Assembly (NCBI GenBank): GCA_030847615.1 | Contig: JAUMIR010000004.1 | Coordinates: 71,207,001-71,271,000, forward strand | Direction of reading: 5' to 3' | DNA: 64,000 nt | From: Gambelia wislizenii | Lineage: Eukaryota; Chordata; Lepidosauria; Squamata; Crotaphytidae | In this document: in pieces, positions 1 through 11,195 of the stretch | Numbering within the stretch: position 1 is the stretch's first letter | Layout: each line of letters begins with the position of its first letter | The notes under the pieces: generated by a model | What the model was told of the DNA's origin: nothing | Seen by the model: only the letters and a program-made list of their open reading frames with translations | Databases searched by the model: none | Program-made: the position numbers and the translations under genes

Positions 1-56
1 TTGCTGATGTGCAGCAATTGCTTAAAAGCATAACACTTGAAAGGGCTGAAGATTAA

Positions 57-407
57 GGAGATTTTCAGACCGCGTTTCAGCGTGCCTAGCGCGGGAGGAA
101 CTTTTGGGAGAGGGACAGCGGTCTTGCGCGGCAGGGGGGCGTTTTTGGACGCCGTTGTCCCTCTCCCGAAACCATCCGTGTCACTTCCGTGAAGCTTCGG
201 AAGCCTCAGCGTCATATTTTAATCACAGGCAACCTCCGTGATTAAAGTATGACTCTGCGGCTTCCGAAGCTTCACGGAAGTGACACGGATGGTTTCGGGA
301 GAGGGACAACGGCGTCCGAAAACGCCCCCCTGCTGCGCAAGACCACCGTCCCTCTCCCGAAAGCTCCTCCCGCGCTAGGCACGCTGAAACGCGGTCTGAA
401 AATCTCC
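57..407. mobile_element. Foldback MITE, Harbinger-like, 351 bp
   Basis: An almost perfect palindrome with arms of about 165 bp and a loop of roughly 15 nt near position 230. Both ends read GGAGATTTTCAGAC as terminal inverted repeats and are flanked by the direct repeat TAA (54-56 and 408-410). A 3-bp TAA duplication is typical of PIF/Harbinger transposons, so a non-autonomous member is the best reading. The arms are GC-rich and CpG-bearing. There is no coding capacity. The same terminal sequence recurs at 21141-21580 and, with one change, at 934-1235. Confidence 0.75.
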
Positions 408-933
408 TAAGCTACACAGACTGTGTGCCTCTCTCTGCTATGTGTTACAAGCACACTCTGAGGATATTTTCATATTCTCAGAGGATGTATATCCTATTGA
501 TTTCAATGTAGTGTATTTAGAGCTGCTAAAATACAAGATTCCACTGTACTCCATATGCTACTTACTGCTAACACAATCACCACGACGACTACAAGTGTGA
601 AAGGGGTTTGCACAAGAAGCCACAACATTCTTGCCAAGAAAGAAACATTTTCCTTTAGGGCTGCAATGTATAATCAGTTAATTGGCTAGGCTGCTCAATT
701 TTTTAAAAAGTCAAATTAAGGTTTAAAAGGTGGCCCTGATTAATCATACAGCAGCTTTTTACAAGTGCTTATAAAAACTGCAGGTGGTAAGAATCATATT
801 AAAAGTGATATTCCCCATTTTATCTCACAGAAAAGGGAATGTAACTTCTAAGAATATGCCTGCCAAAACACATATACATTTTTTAAAAAAATAAAGGAAA
901 CAAAGGAAGGAAATAACATGTTTTAGAGATAAT
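408..933. other. No recognised feature
   Basis: AT-rich single-copy-looking sequence. No ORF, terminal repeat or retroelement tail was recognised. Confidence 0.5.
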
Positions 934-1235
934 AGAGATTATCAGATGCAAGCAAAAAGCCCACGAGAATGATGTCACCATACTGCATGGTTTTGCACAT
1001 GTCGTCATCATGCACGCACAGCCTCTGTGCTACAGCAGAAAACAAGCCATCACTTTTTATTGGTGGAAACTTCCACCAATGAAAAGCAATGCCTTATTCT
1101 CTACTGCAGCACAGAGTCTGCACGGAAGCCGCATGCAAGGATAACGACGTCATGCGAAACTGGGACCTGTTCCCAGTACAGTGACGTCATCCTCACATGC
1201 TCCTGTCGGGACTTTTGAAGTGTCTGATAATCTCC
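934..1235. mobile_element. Imperfect foldback MITE, about 300 bp
   Basis: The ends are inverted copies of (G/A)GAGATTATCAGA, one base different from the GGAGATTTTCAGAC termini of the element at 57-407. Internal blocks also pair: the CTGTGCTACAGCAG region near 1026 pairs with CTGCAGCACAG near 1104, and TGATGTCAC near 970 pairs with GTGACGTCAT near 1181. The 3-bp flanks do not match, so the target duplication is lost. The arms contain two CRE-like GACGTCA sites (near 1146 and 1183). It is probably an older member of the same family. Confidence 0.5.
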
Positions 1236-1565
1236 ATTGTTGTTACCCACATGTGAACCTATACAAATGTAATCACTAGGATGAACTGACAAAAAGACAT
1301 ACAATTAATCAGAATTAAAGTGCTAAGTTGTACCACCAAGCACAGGATTGTCAAATTCAGAAGCTCTTTAAAAACTGGTCAACACAGGGCCACAGCACAT
1401 GCCATCTATAAAGCACAGAAGCAAGGCTCAGGCTGCATGAAGAACGCTACTCAGAGGACATGTTCCAACTCTTAATGGAGCATGTTTCTTGTGATGAACT
1501 ACTCAGGGTCAGAAACTGAACGGGTCACAGATAAATACTATGATTTTTCCCAACAAACAAACAAC
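1236..1565. other. No recognised feature
   Basis: Ordinary AT-rich sequence with no recognised repeat or coding signal. Confidence 0.45.
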
Positions 1566-1795
1566 AACAACCACCCCAAAACAAAATACCCAAGAACCTA
1601 GTGGCACCTTAAGACTAAGATGTTTTATTTGGCATAAATGTCTGTGGACTGTAGCCCACTTCACTAAATACAATTAAGATACATCTGATGGACTGCAGTC
1701 TACAAACGCTTAAGACAAATAAAGCTTGTTAGTCTTTAAAATGTCACTAGACTCTTTGGTGCTTTTGGGCAACAGACTAACATGCTTTTCAACCC
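1566..1795. mobile_element. Head-to-head pair of Penelope-like terminal fragments
   Basis: Two inverted copies of one sequence meet near 1670. The left (minus) copy carries CCTAGTGGCACCTTAAGACT and the right (plus) copy carries AGTCTTTAAAATGTCACTAG. Each contains a decayed hammerhead-like core: CTGATGG at 1685-1691 with a GACTGCAGTC hairpin on plus, and a GTGGGC/GTCCAC hairpin on minus near 1645-1660. From memory, this sequence is abundant in reptile genomes with an intact CTGATGA...GAAA core, as in Penelope-like elements. No clear target duplication was found here. Confidence 0.45.
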
Positions 1796-2475
1796 CCACT
1801 CCCTGAATGCCTTTCCAGTCATCAGAATAACTAATCATTCAGGTAGCTGAATGAGCCATAAAAGCGTCTAGACCAAGTCTGGACTTTCCTTGCACAACAA
1901 TCACCTTGGCAACTTAATCCTGGCAAATTTCCCCTGACCTCAGAATAATCTAAATGCTCAAATACCAGCATTTTATGACTTAGGTTCTCTGGCCTACTAC
2001 AATGCTAAAGCCACCAGTGGCCAAGCATCATGATAGACTCACACAAGACATGAAGAAGAGCAGCATACAAGAGCAACACATTTGCCCTTTCTACACCAAT
2101 GCCACCTTTGTATAGTCAGATTCATGATCCCGGATTCCTATCTGAACTGCAAAGAGATAAACATTTGGCCAAATGGAGACACCACAATTAGCCATATTGT
2201 TTCCAAAAGATGCTTATGCCACACATTGCATGCAACCAAACACCAGCACTTATTCAATTTCTATAAAATGGTATGGATGAAGAATTAGTTTTGCTCATGG
2301 CTTCTTATATGTGTCTGCCAATGTTAATATAATTCTGCCAGCTAGGAGCTATAGGACTCCCTTAGTGTTAGAAGGCACTGGGCAGAGCTGCCTACTGTAG
2401 CATTCTTTAGTTTACTAAGTTAATATGTTTACATTCCACTTTTCTTATTCAATCCAAATAGTCAGAACAAAGTAG
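1796..2475. other. No recognised feature
   Basis: Single-copy-looking AT-rich DNA. The short ORF at 2082-2288 has no recognisable motif. Confidence 0.5.
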
Positions 2476-2846
2476 CTATTGCAGTAATGTGAAGTCGAAG
2501 GTTTTCACGTCTGGCATCCATAGATTTTCCTTGGTTTTTTTCCGGGCTGTGAGGCCGTGTTCTGGAATAGTTTCTTTCTGATGTTTCGCCTGCATCTTCA
2601 GAGAATGGTTGGGTACAAGTGTATGTGGAGTTTATATGCTGTGAACCCCTGTTGGGGAGCCTTGCATTTCTATACCCAGAAACTAACCATTCAATTACAC
2701 AAATTTACATATACTCCCCAACAGGGGTTCACAGCATGTAAACTCCACATACACTCCTACCCAACCAGGTGAAATGTCAGAAAGAAAATATTCCAGAACA
2801 CGGTCTCACAGCCCGGAAAAAAGCAAGGAAAATCTATTGCAGTAAT
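2476..2846. mobile_element. Penelope-like foldback insertion with 13-bp target duplication
   Basis: The direct repeat CTATTGCAGTAAT flanks the insert exactly (2476-2488 and 2834-2846). The 345-bp insert is a palindrome of two head-to-head copies, and the left copy carries 34 extra terminal bases (2489-2522) that the right copy lacks. This matches the known architecture of truncated Penelope-like elements: inverted terminal repeats with a roughly 34-bp extension on one side only. The minus-strand arm has a hammerhead-type core, CTGAAGA (2595-2601) and GAAAC (2583-2587), but the intervening stem II is shortened to 7 nt. No coding region remains. Confidence 0.7.
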
Positions 2847-4865
2847 ATTTGCTCCTTGTGTTGCAGCAACTGGAGATGGCCAGAAGTGGGTGGGTGGCGT
2901 GGCCTAGTTGTGATACCAATCTAGAGCAGCAGTTCCACCATCAGACAGAATATGACAGCTGCCTCAGGTGGCCGGTGCTAGTGCACATTGCTTGCCAACC
3001 TCAGATTTGGTAAAGATTGGTGTCCTATGACCAGTGCTCATGTAAAATCCAACAACTAGTCTGGTTGGATTCTGCGTGTAGAATGGTGTTGTGGGGATAG
3101 TCACAGGCAGCAAAATGTCTTCAACTGGCCTTGTCCAATGAGTGTGCATTGTTACTAAGGGCCTGCTCCCAAATTCTGTATCATCACGATAGTGCCTGAG
3201 AGGTTAAGTTAACATTTGAAGGACACTGTACAGCACAAACACCCATGCACCGTATCTATTACCAGCCACACAAGAGAGGGGACAAAATCCATTGTAACAA
3301 GTCAGATAGTGGCTGATAAATGATTGTGCAGGGCAGTTGTTAATCATGCCATTCCAGAGCCCAAGCTGATCCTGCTCATACCACTTGACAGCAAATATAT
3401 TCAGGTAACTGGTGGGGGACTTGGTTCACCTTGACAATGTCCTTCCAGGACTGAAAAGCAATAAATTACTCTTCCTCCAGGGCATATGTTTTAAGCATAC
3501 TATGCAAGAGCTTAAACTCTGGACATTCTAACCTTCATGGTTTTGTTTTTAAAAAAGAGGATGATGTGTCACATTCACCCTTCATTCCCACTGGCCCGCA
3601 AGGAAAGACACAAATGGCTCCTGACAGAAGTAGGCTTCTACTCTCAACTGAAGTAAAATTCCAAAACAATCTCTCTTGACTGGTCCTAGAAACAAAACAG
3701 ATTCAGTGGTCTAAAACTGAGCTAAATAAAGTATGCAATATTTCACACAGCATTTTATTAAGTTAGAGCTTTATGAGTGGTTTCCTGAGAAGGCTTTTCG
3801 TTTGCTATCCTTAAGATTTTGAAAGGTGGGGGAAGGGGTCACCTCTCTGATAAGGCAAAGATAGAAATCAGTTTACATGGTTGTGGCAAATTCAAAATGT
3901 AGTACAAGTTGAAGGATAGTTAAATACCTAATTTTGTATTATTTTGACGAACATGGTAGCTGTCACATTACAGATGGTTAGAAGCATTGCCCTTCTACAA
4001 TTTGTATTTGGAAATCATACCTTTTCAAATGTGAAAGACATGAATCAGCCTCTGCAATGTCTTTAGAGACTGCAGAAGATAAAAATACATAACAAATTTG
4101 ATTCCACTTTTGTTTTCTTCAAGCCCCTCTGCATCATTACAATCCAATTTATATCATTTGTTGCTGCACCATGAGGACTAGAAAGATGTGAACTAAAAAT
4201 ACAAATGCAAGCTGGATTTTGTGAGACTTGAGATGGAGCTGCTAGGATGCGAAACAAAATATGTGTATTTCTAGTATAAAACCTGTCTTCCAAAAGCCCT
4301 TGGGAATGAGAACACTTTCCTCCTCGTCCAATTATGTGATGATTGAGGAAATTTCTCCCCATGCTTGTAGCACATGTTCACTTGAAAAAAACTGGAAATA
4401 AGTATTAAATGGTACATTTTTTATCTTCAAGATCTCTGGCATGCCATTCTAATTTGTTAAGTGCCCCACAGACATATAGTAGTGATGTATAAACTCATAC
4501 TGATTTAGAACAGTCTCAGGTAAAATGATGTAATTTCTTAAGTAGTTATGGGATGCTTGAAAATACAGTAGATCATTTTAACTCATGCTCATTCTACACC
4601 TAGGCCCTATTACACACTGGTTAACATCATCAGTAGCACAACAGGGCCAAGAGGAGTCTCCCAGCACCACCTTTTGCCTTCTCCCTTTCCAAAAATCTAA
4701 CTGGTAGTGAGTGACATTGTGTTCCACCACAAGGGATCTGTAAATTGACTGTGGTGAACTGTATATGTACTGAAACTGCAAAAGGGAAGAACTAGAAAAT
4801 ATGTGTTCGAACTTGCCAGGGGGCTGGAGCAACTCTCCTACAAGGGAAGTTACATTTGGAGCTAT
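2847..4865. other. No recognised feature
   Basis: About 2 kb with no coding signal, terminal repeats or retroelement tails that I recognise. The small ORFs (for example near 4063-4362 and 4578-4832) show no conserved motif. It may be intron of the minus-strand gene whose first exon candidate is near 32.7 kb. Confidence 0.45.
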
Positions 4866-5297
4866 TTAGATGCTTTAAAGGTAAGAGGGGGCAGGACATG
4901 TTAGAGGTGTATAAAATTATGCAATGTACAGGAAAAGTGAATAAAGAGATGTTTTTATCCTTTCATTGTAATAATAAAACCCAGTGTCACCCAATGAAAC
5001 TGAACAGTGGAAGATTCAGGATGGGCAAGAGGATGCATTTCTTCACAATGGACATAGTTAAACTATGCAGGGCTACTAGATATGGCTACTAGTCAATGAC
5101 AACTAATTATTAGGGCTATAATCTAGCTCTAGGATCCAGATCATATGCCTCTGAATACCAGCTGTTAGGGAACAAAAGGGGAAGAAAGCTATTGCTAGGG
5201 CCTCTCATGAACAGCTGGTTGCCCACTGTGAGAAGCAGGACACCAGGCCAGATAGGCTTTTGGCCTGATCCAACAAAGCTCTTGTGGTGTCCAGAAA
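4866..5297 (+). mobile_element. Old CR1/L3-like LINE 3' fragment
   Basis: The translation near 4904-5070 gives a DMLEVYKIM...KLNSGRFRMGK...VKLC series, the RT C-terminal tail typical of CR1-group LINEs. The 3' end ends in a GGCCTGATCCAACAAAGCTC block common to old reptile CR1/L3 copies. It is decayed and truncated at 5', and it abuts two minus-strand SINEs. Confidence 0.6.
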
Positions 5298-5302
5298 CAA
5301 TG

Positions 5303-5520
5303 GGAAATACAGCAACAGCAATAGCATTTATATTTCTATACTGCTTACCAGTGCAAAGCGGTTTACAATGTTTTTTAGCTAATTGCCCCCAACAAAGGGT
5401 ACTCATTTTACCAACCTACAGAAGGATGGAAGGCTGAGTCAACCTTGGAGCCGTGTAGGATCAAACTCTCAGTGTTGTGGCTGCAGTATCAGCATTTAAC
5501 CACCGCACCATCAAGGTTCC
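5303..5520 (-). mobile_element. tRNA-derived SINE (Sauria-SINE-like)
   Basis: Read on the minus strand it begins with a tRNA-like GGTGCGGTGGTTAAATGC...CTGCAG head at the right edge. The body carries GACTCAGCCTTCCATCCTTC and TGGTAAAATGAGTACC, and the 3' end is AAACCGCTTTGCA...TATAAATGC. This layout is common in squamates. The family name is from memory and uncertain. Confidence 0.6.
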
Positions 5521-5526
5521 TATCAA

Positions 5527-5755
5527 ATGTTGTTGTTTTGTGCCTTCAAGTTGTTTCTGACTTACAGCAACCCTAAGGTGAATCACAGGGTTTTCTTGGC
5601 AAGATTTGTTTAGAGCTGGGTGACCTTTGCCTTTGCCTTCCTCTGAGCCTGAGAGAGTGTGACTTGCCCAAGGTTTCCATGGCCAAGCAAGGATTCAAAC
5701 CCTGGTCTCCAGAGTCACAGTCCAATGCTCAAATGACTGCACCACTCTGGCTCAA
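5527..5755 (-). mobile_element. tRNA-derived SINE with ACAACA tail
   Basis: The minus strand reads from the GAGCCAGAGTGGTGCAGTCATTTGAGC tRNA-like head (right) to a 3' end resembling GGTTGCTGTAAGTCAGAAAC and an ACAACAACA tail (left). It is the same family as the copies at 26071, 27784, 49638 and 49806. The 3' end is L2-like, which suggests mobilisation by L2 machinery; that is inference. Confidence 0.7.
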
Positions 5756-5852
5756 AGGGAAAATATAGCTCCTATAATTTTAAATAAACCTAGTAGTAGT
5801 AGAAATGTCAAAAGCCATGGACACTCACACTTTCCATAGTTTTGGAATTACT

Positions 5853-6546
5853 CAGTACAATACCACCTCCGTATCCGCTGATTCTGTTATCCACAGCTGG
5901 AGAAAAAAATAAAAAACCTGCCAAAGGCGGGCACTTCCACCAAACTCAAAACTCTCAACAGACACAGAACTAACTGGGGAGTCTGTGATCAGCTGCCACA
6001 ACACGGCATCCTCTGCTTCTCCCTACACAGAGCCTGCTTTGCCTGGCACTAGGAACAGGAGCGAGCGCTGCTGCCGCCGCCACCATTAGACCAGACCCAG
6101 CCCATCAGAGTGAAAGGAGGACCTGTCAGCTGCATCCCTGTGGCTCCCTCAGGTGAGTGTCGGGGAGTGCTGGTGTCAGGGAGTGGCTGGCGGCTCCTGT
6201 CGTGTCCCCTGTGCGGGCAGACGTGGTGGCAAGAATGCTGGGGTGGCTGTTGTGTCGGGCAGGCACCACATTTGCGGCCCACGGATTGTCCCAGGTGGGG
6301 GAGCCAAAGAAGGGTGAGCAAGCAAGGAAGAGAGGACTTCCCTGGGCAGAAACCATTGGCATGGACACAGAGTGTGGAAGGAGAGAAGGAGGAAACAACA
6401 CTGCTCCCCTGCCAGCCAGAGAAGGACAACCCAGGAGAAGGAAAGCCCTCCGAGTTCTGGGAGTGTTCGCTACTATCCACGGATTACAGTATTTGCTGGG
6501 GAGGGGGGGCAGAACCAATCCCCCCTGGATACGGGGGTCCTACTAT
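5853..6546. mobile_element. Tigger-like MITE with GC-rich filler
   Basis: The left end reads CCTCCGTATCCGCTGATTC and the right end GGATACGGGGGTCCTACTATA, the MER2/Tigger-type inverted termini that end at TA. The interior (about 6000-6480) is GC-rich, unlike the flanks. It contains overlapping ORFs in several frames (up to 152 codons) with no recognisable domain; I read them as composition artefacts. Confidence 0.5.
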
Positions 6547-6577
6547 ACATGGACATAGCAACATCTAGGCTAAAGTA

Positions 6578-6705
6578 GTTAAACTGTGGACCTCCAGAGG
6601 CATTGAACTCCAACTTCCATCAATATCAGCTACCATAGCCAATGGTCCAGAATGCTGAGAGTTGTGATTCAACTGTATCTGGAAGGCCACAGGTTCCCTA
6701 CATGC
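6578..6705. mobile_element. hAT-type MITE
   Basis: A foldback of the common reptile hAT class: AAACTGTGGACCTCCAGAGG at the left and TCTGGAAGGCCACAGGTTCC at the right, with a central 'CCATAGCCAATG...AATGCTGAGAGTTG' block. Terminal bases are decayed. Confidence 0.45.
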
Positions 6706-7145
6706 TGCTATGATCATGTAGTCAGGGCTCTCAGAAGGTATGAGAAATATAATTGCCATAGTCTAGTAAGAACTATATTCCATAGAGACTAATGGAGTGC
6801 TACCTCAAGTTCTCTCTGCTGCCACCAGGGCAGTTTGAGAAGGAGAAAGAGTGTGATGGATGGGCGGAGGACTCAGAGCAGAGCAGCCTAGATTTCAGAA
6901 AAATCTGAACCCAATTTGGAATTAGGCAGCTTTCTTTTTGAACTCCCTCAAATCTCCCCCACGTTACTTTACTCAGCATGTGCCTTCATATCAGACATGG
7001 GAAACAATAGCTGAGAGCAACATGAGATAGACTGTACGCACTACTAGACCCATGTTTAGGCATCATCTTAGTCACCTCTTCTGCCTGCTTCTGGCAATGC
7101 CTACTAAATCATCAGGGACATTGAGTAGGAACTCACTGCTAGTAG
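6706..7145. other. No recognised feature
   Basis: No coding or repeat signal recognised. Confidence 0.4.
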
Positions 7146-7467
7146 GAACTCCAGCCCAACTGGCACCACCCTGCCCTTGGAGGGAGAGAAGAAGAGGCAG
7201 GCAGAACTCCATCAGGCTTGGGCCCAGAAGCAGGTGAAAGGCCCTCTCTCCAGCCCAACTGCCACCACCCTGCCCTTGGAGGGAGAGAAAAACCTGCAGT
7301 ATCTGCTGGATTTAACCCCTTGTCCCACTGCCATTCCTTTTCCTTATGTGTTATGTCTTATTTAGATTGTAAGCCTGAGGGCAGGGAACTGTTAAATTAA
7401 CCATTTGCAAGCCCACTCTGATTGCCTTTGTATCTGAAGAGTGGGGTATAAATTCAATAAAATAAAA
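7146..7467 (+). mobile_element. L2-like 3' tail preceded by a 99-bp minisatellite
   Basis: Two tandem units (start sites CCAGCCCAAC at 7151 and 7250) lead into an L2-type tail: ATTGTAAGCCTGAGGGCAGGGA..., then GAAGAGTGGGGTATAAATTCAATAAA. The same minisatellite precedes the same tail on the minus strand at 46503-46880, so the two parts travel together. Confidence 0.6.
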
Positions 7468-8895
7468 TAGTTTGTACGAGACAACCTTCCAGTCCTCCCT
7501 TCTCAGATTATGGTCCATTAGAGCCCTCAGGCACCAATAAAACATTTCCTCCTCTTCAGTTTATAGCAGCACACAGGTGGTGGTGGTGGGGATTTTTTCT
7601 TCATAAGGACCATGGCAGAAGAAAAAGGGTTAACCCTCTCCTTCCCAAACGCATTCAGTGCTGCAGCCCCACTGAAACTTTCCCTTCTTCCCTTACCATT
7701 AACTTTAAAATAAGCCCACTGGCTTTCTAATGGAGCATGTAGCCTCTCATCTAGTTTGGCCCTCAGCAGTGAAAAATAATAGGATTAACAACCATGCTAT
7801 TACTACACCAAAGAAATGTCTGAACCCATGATTTAAACAGTAGGAAAGATTCCCCCCCCCCCACATACACACACAGCACAAAGTCTAAGGGCTCAGCTTA
7901 CAAAGAATTCTGACATCACACTACAATGCACTACAGTTATACATGGTTCATAGTTATGTAAAAGACTAGGAAATTTACAAAACTGAGCTAAAATAAGAAG
8001 TAGCAAGGCAACAGATTTGGGATTTGCAAGAGAACCAAATTATATTCTGTTGCAGTAAACAACATATGTTGAAGGATACACCTTCCTGCCAAACAAAATA
8101 ATTTGGCTAGCTAAAACATCCCCATCTCCTTTTATTGCATGGACACAAGCAAAAGAAAAAAGGCTGGAGTAGACTATATTTTCCCATATGACATTATAAA
8201 GAAAAACTTAACACTGTTAGCGCTAACCTGCAACATGGAAACATATCGCTCAAGTTTCTTGATCTAGGTAGCTGGTGGGCTAGGTTGAGCTTGGAGGCTT
8301 GCCAGTTGTGCATTGATAGTTTTCTCTCCAAAGGGCTGGTGAGGGGAAAACAGGAACACCTGAAGTTTTCAGACTGCCTTTTCCTCTTCTTATTATTTTA
8401 TCTTATTATTAGATGATAAATGCCTGCCCGTGTTTCATTACATTCATTGTTTAGTTTTGGTCAGAGATCTGAAGAAACTGGTATTTATTGATCAATAGGA
8501 CTGAAATGAGAAGAATGAGGAAGGAAGTGTGTCTGTTATGGTCCCAGATGAAGAGAAATAAGCAACACATTCAAAGACTGCTAGTACAGCAGTAGGGTAA
8601 AGATCTCAAAACAGCTGTTCCCATTGTCAATACTACCTTTTTTTCCATGGCTGGCTGACGAAGGCATGCATAAGCAGCCAAAGGTGTCACAAGAAAAGGC
8701 ACCAACTATAAGAAAGTGTGCATATGGATTTGGGGTAAAGAGGTGGGGGGGGGAGACTTGGGAGGGCAAAGTAATTTTTGTTTAAAGAACTTTAATTTCT
8801 GCAGAGACTCACCTGTGTTAATGTACAGTTACATGTACATCTTGCTCATGACATCGCTAATACTAGAAAAATAAGTGGTTGCTCATTTATTTACT
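7468..8895. other. No recognised feature
   Basis: Ordinary sequence with C-tract (7851-7861) and G-tract (8746-8753) homopolymers. No gene is supported. The 5' end of the hAT element downstream was sought here (a CAGGGGTG terminus) and not found. Confidence 0.45.
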
Positions 8896-10319
8896 TTTTA
8901 TTCCAGCATGGTGTCAATGTTTCAGAAAAAAACAGAACCCCAAAAAAAGAAAAATCATGGATGAAGGAAGAGTGTTCAATAAAAAATGGACAGATGACTA
9001 CAGTACTTTTTTGTCAAGAAAAATAATAAGGTGCTATGCTTAATTTGTAGAGAAATTGTGTCAATTTTAAAATATTACAATTTGAAAAGACAGTATATGC
9101 AAAAACATGTTGTCAAACTTGATACATATTAAGGAATGTTTCATAAAGACAAAATAATGGAACTGAAAAAAGTCTGTCATCTCAACATTTTTTTAAAAAG
9201 TTACAATTCAAACAGACTCTATTATAAAAGCAATTATGTGGTAGCAAATGTACTTGCAAAAATATCAAAACCATTTTCTCATGGTGAGTTTATTAAGCAA
9301 TGTATGGAAAGTGTGACAAATATAATTTGTCCTGATTTTAAAAAACCCAGATTTTTCTAAAATCAGTTTGTCTCACCAGTTAATAGCCAGGCGAATTGAA
9401 GAAATAGGAAAATTTATCGAAAGAGATTTGGAGAGTAAAGCTGCTAATTTCAAATTTTATGCTTTGGCGATAGATGGAAGTACTGATGCTACAGATACAG
9501 CTCAACTTGCTATTTTTATTAGAGGTATTGATAACAAATATAATGCTACTGAAGAAATGGCTTCTTTGGTGCCATTAAAAGACACAACCAAATCTCTTGA
9601 TTTGTATGAAGTGGTAAAAATTACATTAAAGTGATTTTCTTTAACCTTTGTCAACATATCTGGTGTAGCTACAGATGGTGCCCCACCAAAGGTTGGTAAA
9701 AAAACAGGACTCATGGGACACAAAACAGAAGACAATGAAATTGCCACCAGTAACTCAAGTTTGATGACATATCACTGCATCATACACCAAGAACATTTCT
9801 GCACAAAAACTTAAAATGGATAATGTCATGCAAATTGTTATCAAAGCTGTGAATTTCATAAGGTCCAAGGGATTGAATCATCATCAGTTCCAAGAGTTTC
9901 TTAATAGTATGGATGCCGATTATGGGGACATTATTTACTTTTCTGAAATAAGGTGGCTAGGTCGGGTTAAAATACTGAAATCATTTTATGATTTGTAAAA
10001 TGAAATCAAGTCATTTACGGAATCAAAAGGAAAATTTGTGCCAGATCTTGAAGATGAAAAATGGCTCACAGATTTAGCATTTCTTGTGGATTTGACCACT
10101 CATTTAAATGAGTGAAACATATGTCTTCAAGGTAAAAATCAACTTATCTGTGCTTTGTTTCAAACCATAACAGTGTTTGAAAGGAAACTTAAATTATGGC
10201 AAGCTCAAGTTATGGCAAATAATTTTATGCATTTTGATATGTTGTCTAAACACAGCCATGTGAACAGTGAAAAATATGCAACCTTGCTTTCAGTTTTGAT
10301 ACAGGAACTTGAGAATAGG

Positions 10320-11195
10320 GGTTCTTTAAATGACAAAAAAAAATCCAGAAAGAATGTGAGCAGAATACCTTTTGTTTAGATGAGCTCCTGCCAGGATTCA
10401 TCCTTTTTGGAAAGAGGGGGGCTGAAAACTCCAAATAGATTGCAATATGGTAGATTCCCCCATATCCACTGATTCATTATCCACTGATTCAATTATCCAT
10501 GGGACACAAAACAGCACACCTACCATAGAGTCTTCCTAGAAAATATGTTATCTCTAGCTATTTTCTAGGTCCTCCAAGGCAACTCTATGGTATTTTAAAC
10601 TGGAAGTCCCATTATTTTCAATGATGTTTGCTATTATTCATGATTTTCGGCCCCCCCGGAACCAATCCCCAGTCAATACAGGGGCCCTACTGTAACAACT
10701 TTTGATGTTCCTTGCAATCATTTTTTAAAAATTGTGTCAAAATGCACGTAACAGGCTGTCTGAACAACCAATTTGAATAGGGGCACATAGAAGAGCTGAA
10801 ACATGATTGGTCAGTCCTCAGTGGAGGCAGGCTTGCAAAGGAGGAAGCGACCAGAGCCGCCATTGTTGTTGTTTTTGCCAGCTGAACCATCGTGTGCATG
10901 ATCGTTCAGGCACCAGAGCAAAAACAAAGGGTTTTTTAAAGTGGAAAATAGCTCTTCTGCATCTATCATTTTTTAAAAAAAAAAGGCAGGGGGAGAATTG
11001 AAAAAGATTTTGGGGAGGCAACTCATTCACAGCCACCATCTTTTTGGGGGAGCATACTCCATGTAAACTGCAAACTCAGGTAAGTTTCCATACCAGAGAT
11101 CCTGTGAATAAATTATGGGCACAAATGAACACTGCTGCGATAAGGAGATAAGGCACTATTTTCCGCAATTATTTCTCCCGTCTAGCTGAGCCCTA
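10320..11195. mobile_element. 880-bp insertion inside the hAT transposase
   Basis: Transposase homology stops at GAGAATAGG (10319) and resumes at AGGTTTCAAG (11196). The inserted block holds a complete Tigger-like MITE (10451-10694), and the rest is unrecognised. A short TAGG is present at both edges, possibly a remnant of target duplication. The non-MITE part (10695-11195) has no ORF or terminal repeat that I can identify. Confidence 0.5.
10451..10694. mobile_element. Tigger-like MITE
   Basis: Left end TAGATTCCCCCATATCCACTG, right end ...ACAGGGGCCCTACTGTA, flanked by TA. Internal inverted blocks CCATAGAGT and ACTCTATGG match the element at 13375-14152. Confidence 0.65.

Noticed and set aside
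6049..6568. Overlapping ORFs of 130-152 codons
   Set aside because: They lie in the GC-rich filler of a Tigger-like MITE and share no recognisable motif.
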